A stretch of DNA of 64,000 nucleotides from assembly GCF_045446075.1 (NCBI RefSeq), contig NZ_JBJJBQ010000006.1:124001-188000 (forward strand). Reading direction: 5' to 3'. The stretch comes from Flavisericum labens. GTDB taxonomy: Bacteria; Bacteroidota; Bacteroidia; Flavobacteriales; Flavobacteriaceae. Both the position numbers and the translations under genes were made by a program. Below the pieces are notes generated by a model that was given only the letters and a program-made list of their open reading frames with translations, was not told the DNA's origin and made no database searches. Of the stretch, positions 56,138-64,000 are shown piece after piece. Positions within the stretch are counted from its first letter, which is position 1. Each line of letters begins with the position of its first letter.

Positions 56138-57763
56138 TTATACCGTAACCGCATACATTTTGTCGCGAATTTCTTTTATTTTTTTGTCTTGCATGTAATC
56201 ATCAAACGTTGTGTAGCGGTCTATCACCCCATTTGGTGTTAGCTCTACCACTCGGTTCGCCACGGTTTGCGCAAACTCGTGGTCATGCGTGGTAAACAAT
56301 ACCGTACCTTTAAAATTCTTTAGTGAGTTATTGAATGCCGTGATACTTTCTAAATCCAAGTGGTTGGTAGGTTCGTCCAACTGTAAAACGTTAGCCCTTT
56401 GCATCATCATTCTAGATAGCATACATCTTACTTTCTCTCCTCCAGAAAGCACAGAAGACTTTTTAAACGCTTCTTCACCACTAAAAATCATTTTCCCCAA
56501 AAAGCCACGGATGTTAACCTCTTCGCGCTCTTCTTCGGTTTTTGCCCATTGGCGCAACCAATCAATTAAATTAAGGTTGTTGCTAAAATATTCACTGTTA
56601 TCCAACGGCAAATACGATTGTATGGTAGTAACGCCCCAAGCAAATTTTCCAGAATCCGCTTTTTCCTTATCGTTTAGTATTTGGTAAAATGCAGTAGTCG
56701 CTCTTGAATCTCTGGAGAACACCACCACCTTATCGCCTTTGGCTAAATTTAAATCGATATCTTTAAATAACACATCACCATCTAAGGATACGGCCAAGCC
56801 TTCAATATTTAATATTTGATCGCCAGCTTCGCGTTCACGCTCAAAAATAATAGCAGGGTAACGACGACTGGTTGGACGAATATCTTCAATATTCAATTTA
56901 TCAATCATCTTTTTTCTACTGGTAGCCTGTTTACTTTTAGCCACGTTGGCAGAAAAACGACGGATAAACTCTTCCAATTCCTTTTTCTTTTCCTCTGCTT
57001 TTTTGTTTTGTTGAGCACGTTGTTTCGCAGCCAATTGTGATGACTCATACCAAAACGAGTAGTTACCCGAATAGTGGTTTATTTTTCCGAAGTCTATATC
57101 CGAAATATGCGTACAAACGGCATCAAGAAAGTGACGGTCGTGTGATACTACAATTACACAGTTATCATAATTGGCCAAGAAATTTTCTAGCCACGAAATG
57201 GTTTCGTAATCCAAGTCGTTAGTAGGCTCATCCATAATTAACACATCTGGATTTCCAAATAAAGCCTGTGCCAGTAACACACGTACTTTTTGTTTACCGT
57301 CCAAATCGGCCATTAGACTATGGTGTAAATCTTCTTTTATACCTAAATTGGAAAGTAAGGCAGCAGCATCGCTATCGGCATTCCAACCGTTCATTTCTTC
57401 AAATTCTACCTGAAGCTCTCCTATCTTTTCAGCATTTTCATCAGAATAATCCGCGTAAAGCGCATCAATCTCCGTTTTAATTTTAAATAAGGGTTTGTTA
57501 CCCATTAAAACCGTTTCTACCACGGTATGCTCATCGTACAAATTATGCTCCTGTTCAAGCACCGACATGCGCTTACCGTTTTCAAGCGAAACATGTCCAG
57601 AAGTAGGGTCTTGCTTACCTGAAAGGATTCTTAAAAACGTAGATTTTCCTGAACCGTTAGCACCGATAATTCCGTAACAGTTACCGTTGTTAAACGTCGT
57701 GCTTACTTCATCAAAAAGGATACGTTTTCCAAACTGGACCGAAAGATTTGATACTGATAACAT
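56138..57763 (-). CDS. YbiT-like ABC-F ATPase with one degenerate ATP site
   Basis: 541 residues from ATG at 57763 (MLSVSNLSVQFGKR); a longer frame crosses the -7 element at 57786-57793 and is rejected. Two ABC domains and no membrane segments place it in the ABC-F family of ribosome-associated ATPases, closest to YbiT. Domain 1 has Walker A GANGSGKST (34-42) and Walker B LIMDEPTNDLD, but its signature is LDGKQK (154-159). Domain 2 has signature LSGGEK (439-444) and LQLDEPTNHLD but its Walker A position reads FSRDSRATT (349-357), without the lysine. In the closed dimer one composite site is intact and the other has lost both halves. Confidence 0.9.
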   Translation of the reverse strand: MLSVSNLSVQFGKRILFDEVSTTFNNGNCYGIIGANGSGKSTFLRILSGKQDPTSGHVSLENGKRMSVLEQEHNLYDEHTVVETVLMGNKPLFKIKTEIDALYADYSDENAEKIGELQVEFEEMNGWNADSDAAALLSNLGIKEDLHHSLMADLDGKQKVRVLLAQALFGNPDVLIMDEPTNDLDYETISWLENFLANYDNCVIVVSHDRHFLDAVCTHISDIDFGKINHYSGNYSFWYESSQLAAKQRAQQNKKAEEKKKELEEFIRRFSANVAKSKQATSRKKMIDKLNIEDIRPTSRRYPAIIFEREREAGDQILNIEGLAVSLDGDVLFKDIDLNLAKGDKVVVFSRDSRATTAFYQILNDKEKADSGKFAWGVTTIQSYLPLDNSEYFSNNLNLIDWLRQWAKTEEEREEVNIRGFLGKMIFSGEEAFKKSSVLSGGEKVRCMLSRMMMQRANVLQLDEPTNHLDLESITAFNNSLKNFKGTVLFTTHDHEFAQTVANRVVELTPNGVIDRYTTFDDYMQDKKIKEIRDKMYAVTV

Positions 57764-57785
57764 ATAGCGTCTTTTAATTTTTTTG

Positions 57786-57793
57786 CAAAAGTA
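57786..57793 (-). promoter_or_regulatory. Bacteroidota -7 promoter element (TACTTTTG) for the YbiT-like gene
   Basis: Plus strand CAAAAGTA, minus strand TACTTTTG, fitting TAnnTTTG, 23 bases upstream of the ATG at 57763. Confidence 0.5.
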
Positions 57794-57936
57794 GAGAATT
57801 ACATTGGTAAGACGAAACATCGTTGATTAATAATTATTAAAACAGCCTCATTTATAAGCTAGTTGTATCCGTTACACACTATTATGATTGGGAAACATTT
57901 AACAACGCCTTAACAAGAGTTTATAATTATTGGCTA

Positions 57937-57944
57937 TACTTTTG
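57937..57944 (+). promoter_or_regulatory. Bacteroidota -7 promoter element (TACTTTTG)
   Basis: TACTTTTG fits TAnnTTTG and is 26 bases ahead of the ATG at 57971 of the thioredoxin-fold lipoprotein gene. No clear -33 TTG. Confidence 0.45.
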
Positions 57945-57970
57945 TTTAACGAATACGCTCAGTAGGATTT

Positions 57971-59389
57971 ATGAAGATTTACATTGCCATATTTTTTATT
58001 TTTATCAGCTTTTTAGGTTGTAAAAAAGAAAGTGATAGCGCTAATAATTATGCCTATTTTGGTGGGGAAATTATTAACCCTAACACCAACTATGTTGTTC
58101 TTTCTAAAAACGAAGTCGTAATAGACACAATTAAGTTAGATGGCAGAAATAGGTTTTTGTACAAAGTTGAAGATTTAGAGCAAGGGCTGTACGCCTTTAG
58201 ACATGGCGGAGAATACCAGATGGTTTTATTAGAGCCCAAAGACAGTGTGCTTTTTAGACTGAACACGCTAGATTTTGACGAATCGTTGGTGTTTACTGGT
58301 GACGGTGACAAAAAGAACAACTATCTGATTAATGAGTATTTGGAAAATGAAAAACAAGAAAAGTACATAGTAAGATTGTGCCAATTAACGCCAGAAGCCT
58401 ACAGCACGCATGTAGATTCTTTAAAGGCAAATAAAGTTAAAGTTTTAGAGCATTTTAAAAATAAGTACAAACCTTCAGGTCTTTTCCTAAAAATAGCCCA
58501 AGCTAATATCAATTACAATTACTACTCAAGTAAAGAGGTCTATCCGTTTGTTCATTACGGAACAAATAAGGCCGCCAATTTAAAATCATTGCCCGAAGAT
58601 TTCTATTCCTATAGGAAAGACATTAATTACAATGACGCGTTTTTAAGTACCGATTACAATTACACTGCTTTTTTAAGACATAATTTTAGCAATATGTCTT
58701 TAAAAATACATGATGAGCATTCCGAAAATACGCGGTTTAACCGGAAAGCCTTATGCTATAATTTAGACAGACTGAATCTGATTGACAGTTTAGTTGAAAA
58801 CCAGACTACCAAAGACGATTTATTGTACCATTTTGCGATGCGCTTCTTATCAAAAAGCAAGGATGAAGCAGATAATAATGCCATTTTAAAATCTTACTTA
58901 GCCAAAAGTAAAAGTGAGAATAACATAGATATGATGGTGCGCTATACCAAATCTATAAACGGTTTAAAGGAAGGATTGAGATTACCTCAAATTAATATGA
59001 TTAATTCTAACAATGATGTTGTTGATATCAATTCCTTAATTAACAAGCCAACGGCCATAACATTTTGGTCTCAAGCTTATTATGATCATTTTAAAAAGTC
59101 GCACAAAAAGCTTAATGAATTAAAAACCAAATACCCAGAGGTTCGCTTTATTAGCATAAACATTGATAAATGTGGTATTGAAAAGTCAAAGAAAATCTTG
59201 GCAAGTCATCAGTTTGATCAAACGCACGAATACCAATTTAAAAATCCTCAAGAAGGTAAAGAGATTTTGGCTGTTCACCCTATGACCAAAACGATTATAT
59301 TGGATAAAAACTCTAAAATTGTGAACAGTAGATCTAATATTTTTTCTTCAAATTTTGAAGATCAATTATTGGGTTTAATCAATAAATAA
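57971..59389 (+). CDS. Lipoprotein with C-terminal thioredoxin-like fold lacking CXXC
   Basis: 472 residues. Lipobox ISFLGC (Cys17). The N-terminal 110 residues form a small beta-rich domain like the DUF4369-type domain that precedes TlpA thioredoxins in Bacteroidota (YFGGEIINPNTNYVVLSKN, GLYAFRHGGEYQMVLLEP). After a long helical middle, residues about 345-470 have the TlpA thioredoxin pattern (LPQINMINSNNDVVDINSL, AITFWSQAYYDHF, VRFISINIDK, KTIILDKNSKIV). Where WCxxC should follow AITFW the sequence is SQAYYD, so it cannot act as a dithiol oxidoreductase. Function unknown. Confidence 0.8.
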   Translation: MKIYIAIFFIFISFLGCKKESDSANNYAYFGGEIINPNTNYVVLSKNEVVIDTIKLDGRNRFLYKVEDLEQGLYAFRHGGEYQMVLLEPKDSVLFRLNTLDFDESLVFTGDGDKKNNYLINEYLENEKQEKYIVRLCQLTPEAYSTHVDSLKANKVKVLEHFKNKYKPSGLFLKIAQANINYNYYSSKEVYPFVHYGTNKAANLKSLPEDFYSYRKDINYNDAFLSTDYNYTAFLRHNFSNMSLKIHDEHSENTRFNRKALCYNLDRLNLIDSLVENQTTKDDLLYHFAMRFLSKSKDEADNNAILKSYLAKSKSENNIDMMVRYTKSINGLKEGLRLPQINMINSNNDVVDINSLINKPTAITFWSQAYYDHFKKSHKKLNELKTKYPEVRFISINIDKCGIEKSKKILASHQFDQTHEYQFKNPQEGKEILAVHPMTKTIILDKNSKIVNSRSNIFSSNFEDQLLGLINK

Positions 59390-59390
59390 A

Positions 59391-60197
59391 CTACTTTAAC
59401 TTATAGTGGTTCATTAAAATTTTTTCATAAACCTTATCTGGTAAAATTCGTTTTAGCACAATCGAAAATTTTTGCATAAACTCCCCTATTTTATAGTGCC
59501 CTTTTGGTTTAGACGTATTAATGATTTTATAAACCGCTTCGGCCATCAAATTAGGATTGCTTCCGTTATCTACATGGTCGTTCATCAACTCCAACGTGTT
59601 TCCGTAAGATCTTTTATAAGGTGAATCATCAAGAAGTGGTGCGTGGTATCGTCCTGCAGCTATATTGGTTGCAAAATCACCAGGTGCTACGTTGGTCATT
59701 TCAATATTAAAATCTTTCAATTCCATTCTAAACGCTTCTGTTAAAAGTTCCAAGGCGCCTTTGCTCGCACTATAAACCCCACGATAAGGTAAACCCATGT
59801 AACCGGCAATTGAAGTAATGTTAATGATCAAACCCGAATGTTGCTTTCGCATTTGAGGTAATACAGTCTTAATTACTTTTATGGGTCCGAAAAAATTGGT
59901 CTCGAAATTGTTCTTTATTTCTGCTTCCGGAATTTCTTCAATAGGCCCTGTGATACCTGCTCCTGCATTATTTATGACTACATCGAGTTGGTCTTCTTTA
60001 GAAATAATTTCGTCAACGGTCTGCTTTATAGTATCGTTGTTTTTTACATCTAAAGTTAAAATTGGAAACTTACTTTCTTTATACATTTCTGGATTACGGC
60101 TTGTACCATAGACTTTAAAACCCTTTTCGGTTAAAAACTCACCAATAGATTTTCCTATACCCGACGAACCGCCTGTTATTAAAACAACTTTAGACAT
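59391..60197 (-). CDS. Short-chain dehydrogenase/reductase
   Basis: 268 residues, a classical SDR. NAD(P)-binding TGGSSGIG is at 8-15, NNAG at 76-79, and the catalytic set is Ser129 (ITSIAG), Tyr142 and Lys146 (YSASK). TSRN after the second strand, with Arg34, points to NADPH preference. Substrate is unknown; the C-terminal segment HYKIGEFMQKFSIVLKRILPDKVYEKILMNHYKL is basic and hydrophobic and could sit near a membrane or lipid substrate. Convergent with the thioredoxin-like gene, with one base between the stops. Confidence 0.92.
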   Translation of the reverse strand: MSKVVLITGGSSGIGKSIGEFLTEKGFKVYGTSRNPEMYKESKFPILTLDVKNNDTIKQTVDEIISKEDQLDVVINNAGAGITGPIEEIPEAEIKNNFETNFFGPIKVIKTVLPQMRKQHSGLIINITSIAGYMGLPYRGVYSASKGALELLTEAFRMELKDFNIEMTNVAPGDFATNIAAGRYHAPLLDDSPYKRSYGNTLELMNDHVDNGSNPNLMAEAVYKIINTSKPKGHYKIGEFMQKFSIVLKRILPDKVYEKILMNHYKLK

Positions 60198-60250
60198 GTG
60201 TTGAAAATTAAAGTTTAAAGATAGAAAGATTTACCAAACATTAAGGCACA

Positions 60251-60350
60251 AAAAAAGGCAAGCTACCTACATCACACCGCTACGACCATTTACCTTTGCT
60301 TCGTTCCCGACCTGGAGGATTCAACAGGAGCTGGTTGTGTAGGACTTGCC
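60251..60350 (-). ncRNA. ffs: Signal recognition particle RNA (small bacterial SRP RNA)
   Basis: The minus strand holds about 100 bases that begin GGCAAGTCCTACACAACC and end in GCTTGCC plus a run of T; the two ends pair (GGCAAG with CTTGCC). The middle contains the conserved SRP core CAGGTCGGGAACGAAGCA at about 60297-60314, with the GGAA-like tetraloop region of domain IV that binds Ffh. A proper promoter lies just upstream (-7 TATCTTTG at 60356-60363, -33 TTG at 60384-60386). Exact ends are inferred from the pairing. Confidence 0.9.
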
Positions 60351-60355
60351 GGGTG

Positions 60356-60386
60356 CAAAGATACAATCTTTTTAAAATTTTAACAA
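60356..60386 (-). promoter_or_regulatory. Bacteroidota promoter for the SRP RNA gene
   Basis: On the minus strand TTG (60386-60384), 20 bases, then TATCTTTG (60363-60356), fitting TTG-N19/20-TAnnTTTG. It ends 6 bases before the SRP RNA's expected first base at 60350. Confidence 0.8.
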
Positions 60387-60441
60387 TGATTTTTTAAACT
60401 GATTTTTAATAAATATCTTGCCTGAAATTAGAATTTCTACA

Positions 60442-61473
60442 ATGAAAACCTTCAATTATCTAACAATCATATTTTTAAGCGGACTTGTAATAAGCTGCGG
60501 ATCAAATTCTGGCAGCAAGAAAAGTGATTTCAGAATAAAAACCAATGCCGATAAAGGTAATATTGCAAATTCGGAAACACTTAATCTTTCAATTGAGAAC
60601 AAAAAAGGTCATGACATCGATTCAATAATGTATACCCTAAACGGTGAAAAAATTAATAACAACACCACATTAAAGAACTTTAAATTAGGTAAACAAAGCC
60701 TTAAGGCAACCGTATATTACAGAGGTGAACAGCAGGTAGCTACATCAGCGATTACTATTTTAAGCAGTGAGTTGCCCAAAATATACCACTACAACATCCT
60801 CAATGAATACCCCCACGACATTACTTCTTACACGCAAGGCATTGAGTTTTTTAACGACACGCTTTATGAGAGTACAGGGCAGTATCGTGAATCAAAACTC
60901 AGAAAGATAGATTATAAAACGGGGAAGGTTATAAAAAATATTAACCTTGCCGATGAGTATTTTGGTGAGGGTCTTACCATTTTAAACAATAAAGTATACC
61001 AACTCACTTGGCAAAAAAGCGTTGGTTTTGTTTATAATGTTAATACTTTTGAAAAACTAGATAGTTTTAAATACGGAAACAGCAAGGAAGGCTGGGGACT
61101 GTGTAACAATAATGATGTTCTTTATAAAAGTGACGGTACCGAAAAAATTTGGATACTAAATCCTGAGACTTTAATTGAAGAAGATTTTATACAGGTTTGC
61201 ACTAATAAAGGAAAAATAGTGGGTATTAACGAAATGGAATGGATTAACGGAAAAATTTATGCGAACAGGTACCAGAAAAATGGTGTTGCCATAATTAATC
61301 CTGAAAACGGTGCCGTTGAGGGTGTCATAGACTTTACTCCTTTAAAAAACAAGGTTACCCAACATGATGGTTTAGATGTATTAAATGGTATTGCCTACAA
61401 CCCAAAAACCAAAACTATTTTCGTTACTGGAAAGCGCTGGGATAAATTATTTGAGGTTGAAATTATTGAGTAA
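60442..61473 (+). CDS. Glutaminyl-peptide cyclotransferase (glutamine cyclotransferase family), lipoprotein
   Basis: 343 residues from ATG at 60442; a TTG 24 bases upstream is less likely because the lipoprotein signal (MKTFNYLTIIFLSGLVISCG, Cys19) starts at the ATG. About 100-343 is the Glu_cyclase_2 beta-propeller (YPHDITSYTQGIEF, LYESTGQYRESKLRKID, YFGEGLTILNNKVYQLTW, GWGLCNNNDVLYKSDG, EMEWINGKIYANRY, LDVLNGIAYNPKTKTIFVTGKRWDKLFEV). The enzyme turns N-terminal Gln into pyroglutamate, a step known to mature many exported proteins of Bacteroidota after signal peptidase cleavage. About 40-100 is an extra beta domain. Confidence 0.92.
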   Translation: MKTFNYLTIIFLSGLVISCGSNSGSKKSDFRIKTNADKGNIANSETLNLSIENKKGHDIDSIMYTLNGEKINNNTTLKNFKLGKQSLKATVYYRGEQQVATSAITILSSELPKIYHYNILNEYPHDITSYTQGIEFFNDTLYESTGQYRESKLRKIDYKTGKVIKNINLADEYFGEGLTILNNKVYQLTWQKSVGFVYNVNTFEKLDSFKYGNSKEGWGLCNNNDVLYKSDGTEKIWILNPETLIEEDFIQVCTNKGKIVGINEMEWINGKIYANRYQKNGVAIINPENGAVEGVIDFTPLKNKVTQHDGLDVLNGIAYNPKTKTIFVTGKRWDKLFEVEIIE

Positions 61474-61497
61474 TCCACCTAAAATCATATTGTTTGA

Positions 61498-63759
61498 TTA
61501 GAACCTTACCGAAATTTTTCCTCTTAAAAAGAAAGGCGTGCCTGGTGTAAAATGAATTTCTTCAACCGAATCGGGTTCATTAGACAATCTACTTTCGGTA
61601 GCAAACTGGGCTTCGTTCCATTCTGTGTCAAATAAATTTTCTATAATCAAACCAAACGTCCAGTTTTCAACAGCGTAGTTTATGTTAAAATCGGTTACAA
61701 AATAACCTTCTGCTACAATAGAATTGTCTTCGTTTGCTGGACGGTCTTTTATGAATCGATAGTTGATTCCTCCTGAAAAACTATTCCAATCCTTTATGCT
61801 TAAACCACCTGCAGAAGTGAAATCTGGAGCCAATGGAATATAATTTTCATTATTGGGGTCGTCACTACTTCGTGCATAAGTATAATTAACATCTGTGTTG
61901 ATAAACAACCAATCGTTTATTTGGCAACGCACGCCAAAATCGACACCATAGCGTTCTGTCTTTCCACTAGGTTCAACGATTCCAGCATCGCCAACATAAA
62001 CAAATTCCTGCTGTAAAAACAGGCTCCATAGAGCGGCATTAAACACCAATCGGTTTTGTGGTTTGTAAATAAATCCTAAATCAGAACCAAAAGAAGTTGG
62101 TAATATTTTTTCGCCGCTATTGGCTACCACTACCCTAGTATCGTTTGAATGGTATCCCAAACCTGTTTTGGTAAATAATTGTAATTTTGGAGACACAGCA
62201 TAAATCAGATTAAGTTTCGGACTTACTTTTGTTTTATTCTCACTTTTATTATCGTAAGTTTCGGTAAGCAAGTTTTCGTAGTCAAACTTAAAATAATCGA
62301 GTCGCAATCCGGGATTTAAAGTCCAATTTCCTGATTTATAATTCAAACTAGTGAATGCAAACGCATTAAATTCATCTACATTCCCTAGGGCTAAACGCTC
62401 TAAAATAGTTTGTCTATTCAATGTTCTTGATAATTGCACATCATTGACATCATCATATCTAAAGCCTCCTCCAAGCTCATACCTCAAATGGGAATTGTTA
62501 TTGTTTAAATGAATGGTATGATTATAAACAGATGATGCACCCATAATCGTTCTATTTTCTTTTTGATGTATTTGATCACCATTTACGGGATCTTCCAAGA
62601 AAAAAGTGAAATTTGAAAACAATTCGAAATCATACTTTGACAAATAAGCATTGGATTCTATTTTAGAATGGGTATCCAATTGCTTAGTGTGGTTAATCCA
62701 CAAATTACTACGGCTCGTTTTTCCGCCTTCCGTATCATCAATGGCTCCAAAACGCCCAATTAAACCTTGTTCTACTGCTCTAACCGGAATTTGTCCCGAT
62801 GCATCCCATTTACTTTGAAAATGTGAAACTGACAAATTCAATTCTTGATCTTTATGATTATTAAAATTGTAATGTGCCATAACATTTAAGCGATTAAAGT
62901 TTTGTGGCGACTCGAATACACCATCGGACAACATCAACTCTGACGCCACATATATACTACTGTTTTTTTCTTCTAAAAGCTTTGTGATGCCTAGTGCCCT
63001 CAAGGTATTGAATTGACCAGTTTCCACTGAAACCAGATTTTTTTTAATTGTTTTTTTTGTACCAATGTCAACATAACCGGCCGTATTAAAATTGCCCTTA
63101 TTGGCATAATAACTACCTTTAGCAAAATCGATATTATCAATGGTTTCAGGAATAATAAAATGCATATCGGCATAACCTTGGCCGTGAGCGTGCGATACCA
63201 TATTTACGGGCATCCCATCTACATTTATGGCAATATCGGTTCCATGGTCAATATCAAATCCTCTCAAAAATATCTGCTCGGCTTTTCCCCCACCGGCATG
63301 CTGACCAATAATTAGCCCAGGTATTTTTCTGAGTATTTCCTGAGAAGATTTTACAGGGTTTGTCTTTAAGTCGACGTTTAAAAATGTGCTCAATACATTA
63401 GCTTTCGATACAATTAAAACTTGATCTAATGAAGCTGGAGATTCTTTTAATACAACTAATAATGTTGTTGCCAACTTTGTTTCTGTAATGACTATGGATT
63501 TATTTTGATATCCCAAACCATAAAAAAATATTTCATCATTTACAGAAACATCATCAAGCTCGAAATATCCAGAAATATTTGTGTAAGTGTATGAACCCGA
63601 TGCTTTATTATAAACTCCAACACCTTGCAAAGGTGTTCCATTTTCTTCTGAAACAACAGTTCCACTTATTTCGTGTGCATTTAGAAACGAAATGAAAAAC
63701 AAAAATAAAAATAGCGGAATTAATCTTTGATTTTTTAATGTTTTACAATAGTGCTTCAT
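61498..63759 (-). CDS. TonB-dependent receptor with carboxypeptidase-like N-terminal domain
   Basis: 753 residues. Signal peptide (LIPLFLFLFFISFLNA), then a carboxypeptidase-regulatory-like domain (about 30-110, ISGTVVSEENGTPLQGVGVYN), a TonB plug (about 125-235, SQEILRKIPGLIIGQHAGGG, IFLRGFDIDHGTDIAINVDGMPVN) and a 22-strand-type barrel ending in GKISVRF with terminal Phe, the outer-membrane signal. The plug's HAHGQGYADMHFI with repeated His is notable and could touch a metal. No SusD gene is next to it, so a metal or siderophore substrate is more likely than a glycan; this is inference. Confidence 0.9.
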   Translation of the reverse strand: MKHYCKTLKNQRLIPLFLFLFFISFLNAHEISGTVVSEENGTPLQGVGVYNKASGSYTYTNISGYFELDDVSVNDEIFFYGLGYQNKSIVITETKLATTLLVVLKESPASLDQVLIVSKANVLSTFLNVDLKTNPVKSSQEILRKIPGLIIGQHAGGGKAEQIFLRGFDIDHGTDIAINVDGMPVNMVSHAHGQGYADMHFIIPETIDNIDFAKGSYYANKGNFNTAGYVDIGTKKTIKKNLVSVETGQFNTLRALGITKLLEEKNSSIYVASELMLSDGVFESPQNFNRLNVMAHYNFNNHKDQELNLSVSHFQSKWDASGQIPVRAVEQGLIGRFGAIDDTEGGKTSRSNLWINHTKQLDTHSKIESNAYLSKYDFELFSNFTFFLEDPVNGDQIHQKENRTIMGASSVYNHTIHLNNNNSHLRYELGGGFRYDDVNDVQLSRTLNRQTILERLALGNVDEFNAFAFTSLNYKSGNWTLNPGLRLDYFKFDYENLLTETYDNKSENKTKVSPKLNLIYAVSPKLQLFTKTGLGYHSNDTRVVVANSGEKILPTSFGSDLGFIYKPQNRLVFNAALWSLFLQQEFVYVGDAGIVEPSGKTERYGVDFGVRCQINDWLFINTDVNYTYARSSDDPNNENYIPLAPDFTSAGGLSIKDWNSFSGGINYRFIKDRPANEDNSIVAEGYFVTDFNINYAVENWTFGLIIENLFDTEWNEAQFATESRLSNEPDSVEEIHFTPGTPFFLRGKISVRF

Positions 63760-63943
63760 AGCTACATTTTCAATTTTATTAAAACTTATTTTTCAATTTG
63801 TTTAGAAGTTTAAAATGACTTTTGGCTTCTTTTATTTTACCTACGAAAAAAAGAATCCTTGGGTTTTAATTTTTTAAAAATTTTAGCTAAAATAATTTGT
63901 TTCACCTAATATATAATGTCTGAATTACTGAATTAGGTCAAAA

Positions 63944-63975
63944 AAAAACCACTTATTTAAAATAAGTGGTTTTTT
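63944..63975. terminator. Rho-independent terminator, symmetric
   Basis: A run of A, CCACTTATT, three-base loop, AATAAGTGG and a run of T: nine-base perfect core extended by A-T pairs. It works on either strand. It lies upstream of the leftward TonB receptor gene, so it most likely ends a gene outside the window. Confidence 0.85.
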
Positions 63976-64000
63976 AAAATTTTATATCCTCTAATTTTCA

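Noticed and set aside
1..64000. tRNA, rRNA, CRISPR arrays, transposases, prophage genes, biosynthetic clusters
   Set aside because: I found none on reading; the only stable RNA seen is the SRP RNA. A tRNAscan or Infernal run would be needed to exclude atypical RNAs.

Overview
The window is chromosomal DNA of a Bacteroidota bacterium, very probably a marine-type member of the Flavobacteriaceae; the genus cannot be fixed by reading alone. The evidence is low GC, the near absence of Shine-Dalgarno sequences, several clear TAnnTTTG (-7) promoters, type IX secretion genes (a 2023-residue CHU_C-ended adhesin beside a PorP/SprF protein), a TonB-dependent receptor with a carboxypeptidase-like N-terminal domain, and many family-restricted small proteins (CAL67264 family, DUF2007, DUF2911, DUF6340, DCC family).

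Layout. 1-6.2 kb: a partial coiled-coil gene and a small membrane protein, then a leftward block of ettA (ABC-F), a CAL67264 membrane protein, a YciO/Sua5-type gene and uvrD. 6.3-8.4 kb: a membrane-anchored FMN glutamate-synthase-like protein and a small partner. 8.4-10.3 kb: two tandem patatin-like lipases. 10.5-17.6 kb: the giant PKD/Ig/SprB-repeat adhesin and its PorP/SprF-like partner. 17.6-21.4 kb (leftward): an M1 metallopeptidase and a PHP phosphoesterase fused to two ACT domains. 21.5-24.1 kb: recG, interrupted in frame by a DUF559 endonuclease element. 24.2-28.7 kb: a DUF6340 lipoprotein, a DUF2911 protein and a MutS2-like protein without an Smr domain. 28.8-32.5 kb: a lipoprotein of the cholesterol-dependent-cytolysin family, divergent from a TPR/membrane/HTH regulator. 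32.6-40.6 kb: DCC protein, sulfurtransferase, dicarboxylate symporter, glmM, acpH-ggt and two unknowns. 40.7-44.7 kb: uvrA, a frameshifted lmo0937-family gene and a LOG-family protein. 44.9-50.7 kb: an M1-like protein without its zinc motif joined to a predicted beta barrel, a fused 2-oxoacid dehydrogenase E1 and DoxX. 50.7-57.8 kb: unknowns, pheT, PAP2 phosphatase, two DUF2007 proteins and a YbiT-like ABC-F with one degenerate ATP site. 58-64 kb: a thioredoxin-fold lipoprotein lacking CXXC, an SDR, the SRP RNA gene, a glutaminyl cyclotransferase and a TonB-dependent receptor.

Most of the window is housekeeping (DNA repair: uvrD, recG, mutS2-like, uvrA; translation: ettA, pheT, SRP RNA; envelope: glmM, acpH). 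The most unusual items are the selfish-looking endonuclease cassette inside recG bounded by short GC-rich hairpins, the cytolysin-like lipoprotein facing a possible one-component regulator across an intergenic region with four ATGGAC repeats, the PHP-ACT-ACT fusion, the pseudo-peptidase/barrel fusion, and the single-base frameshift in an A6 run just after a start codon.
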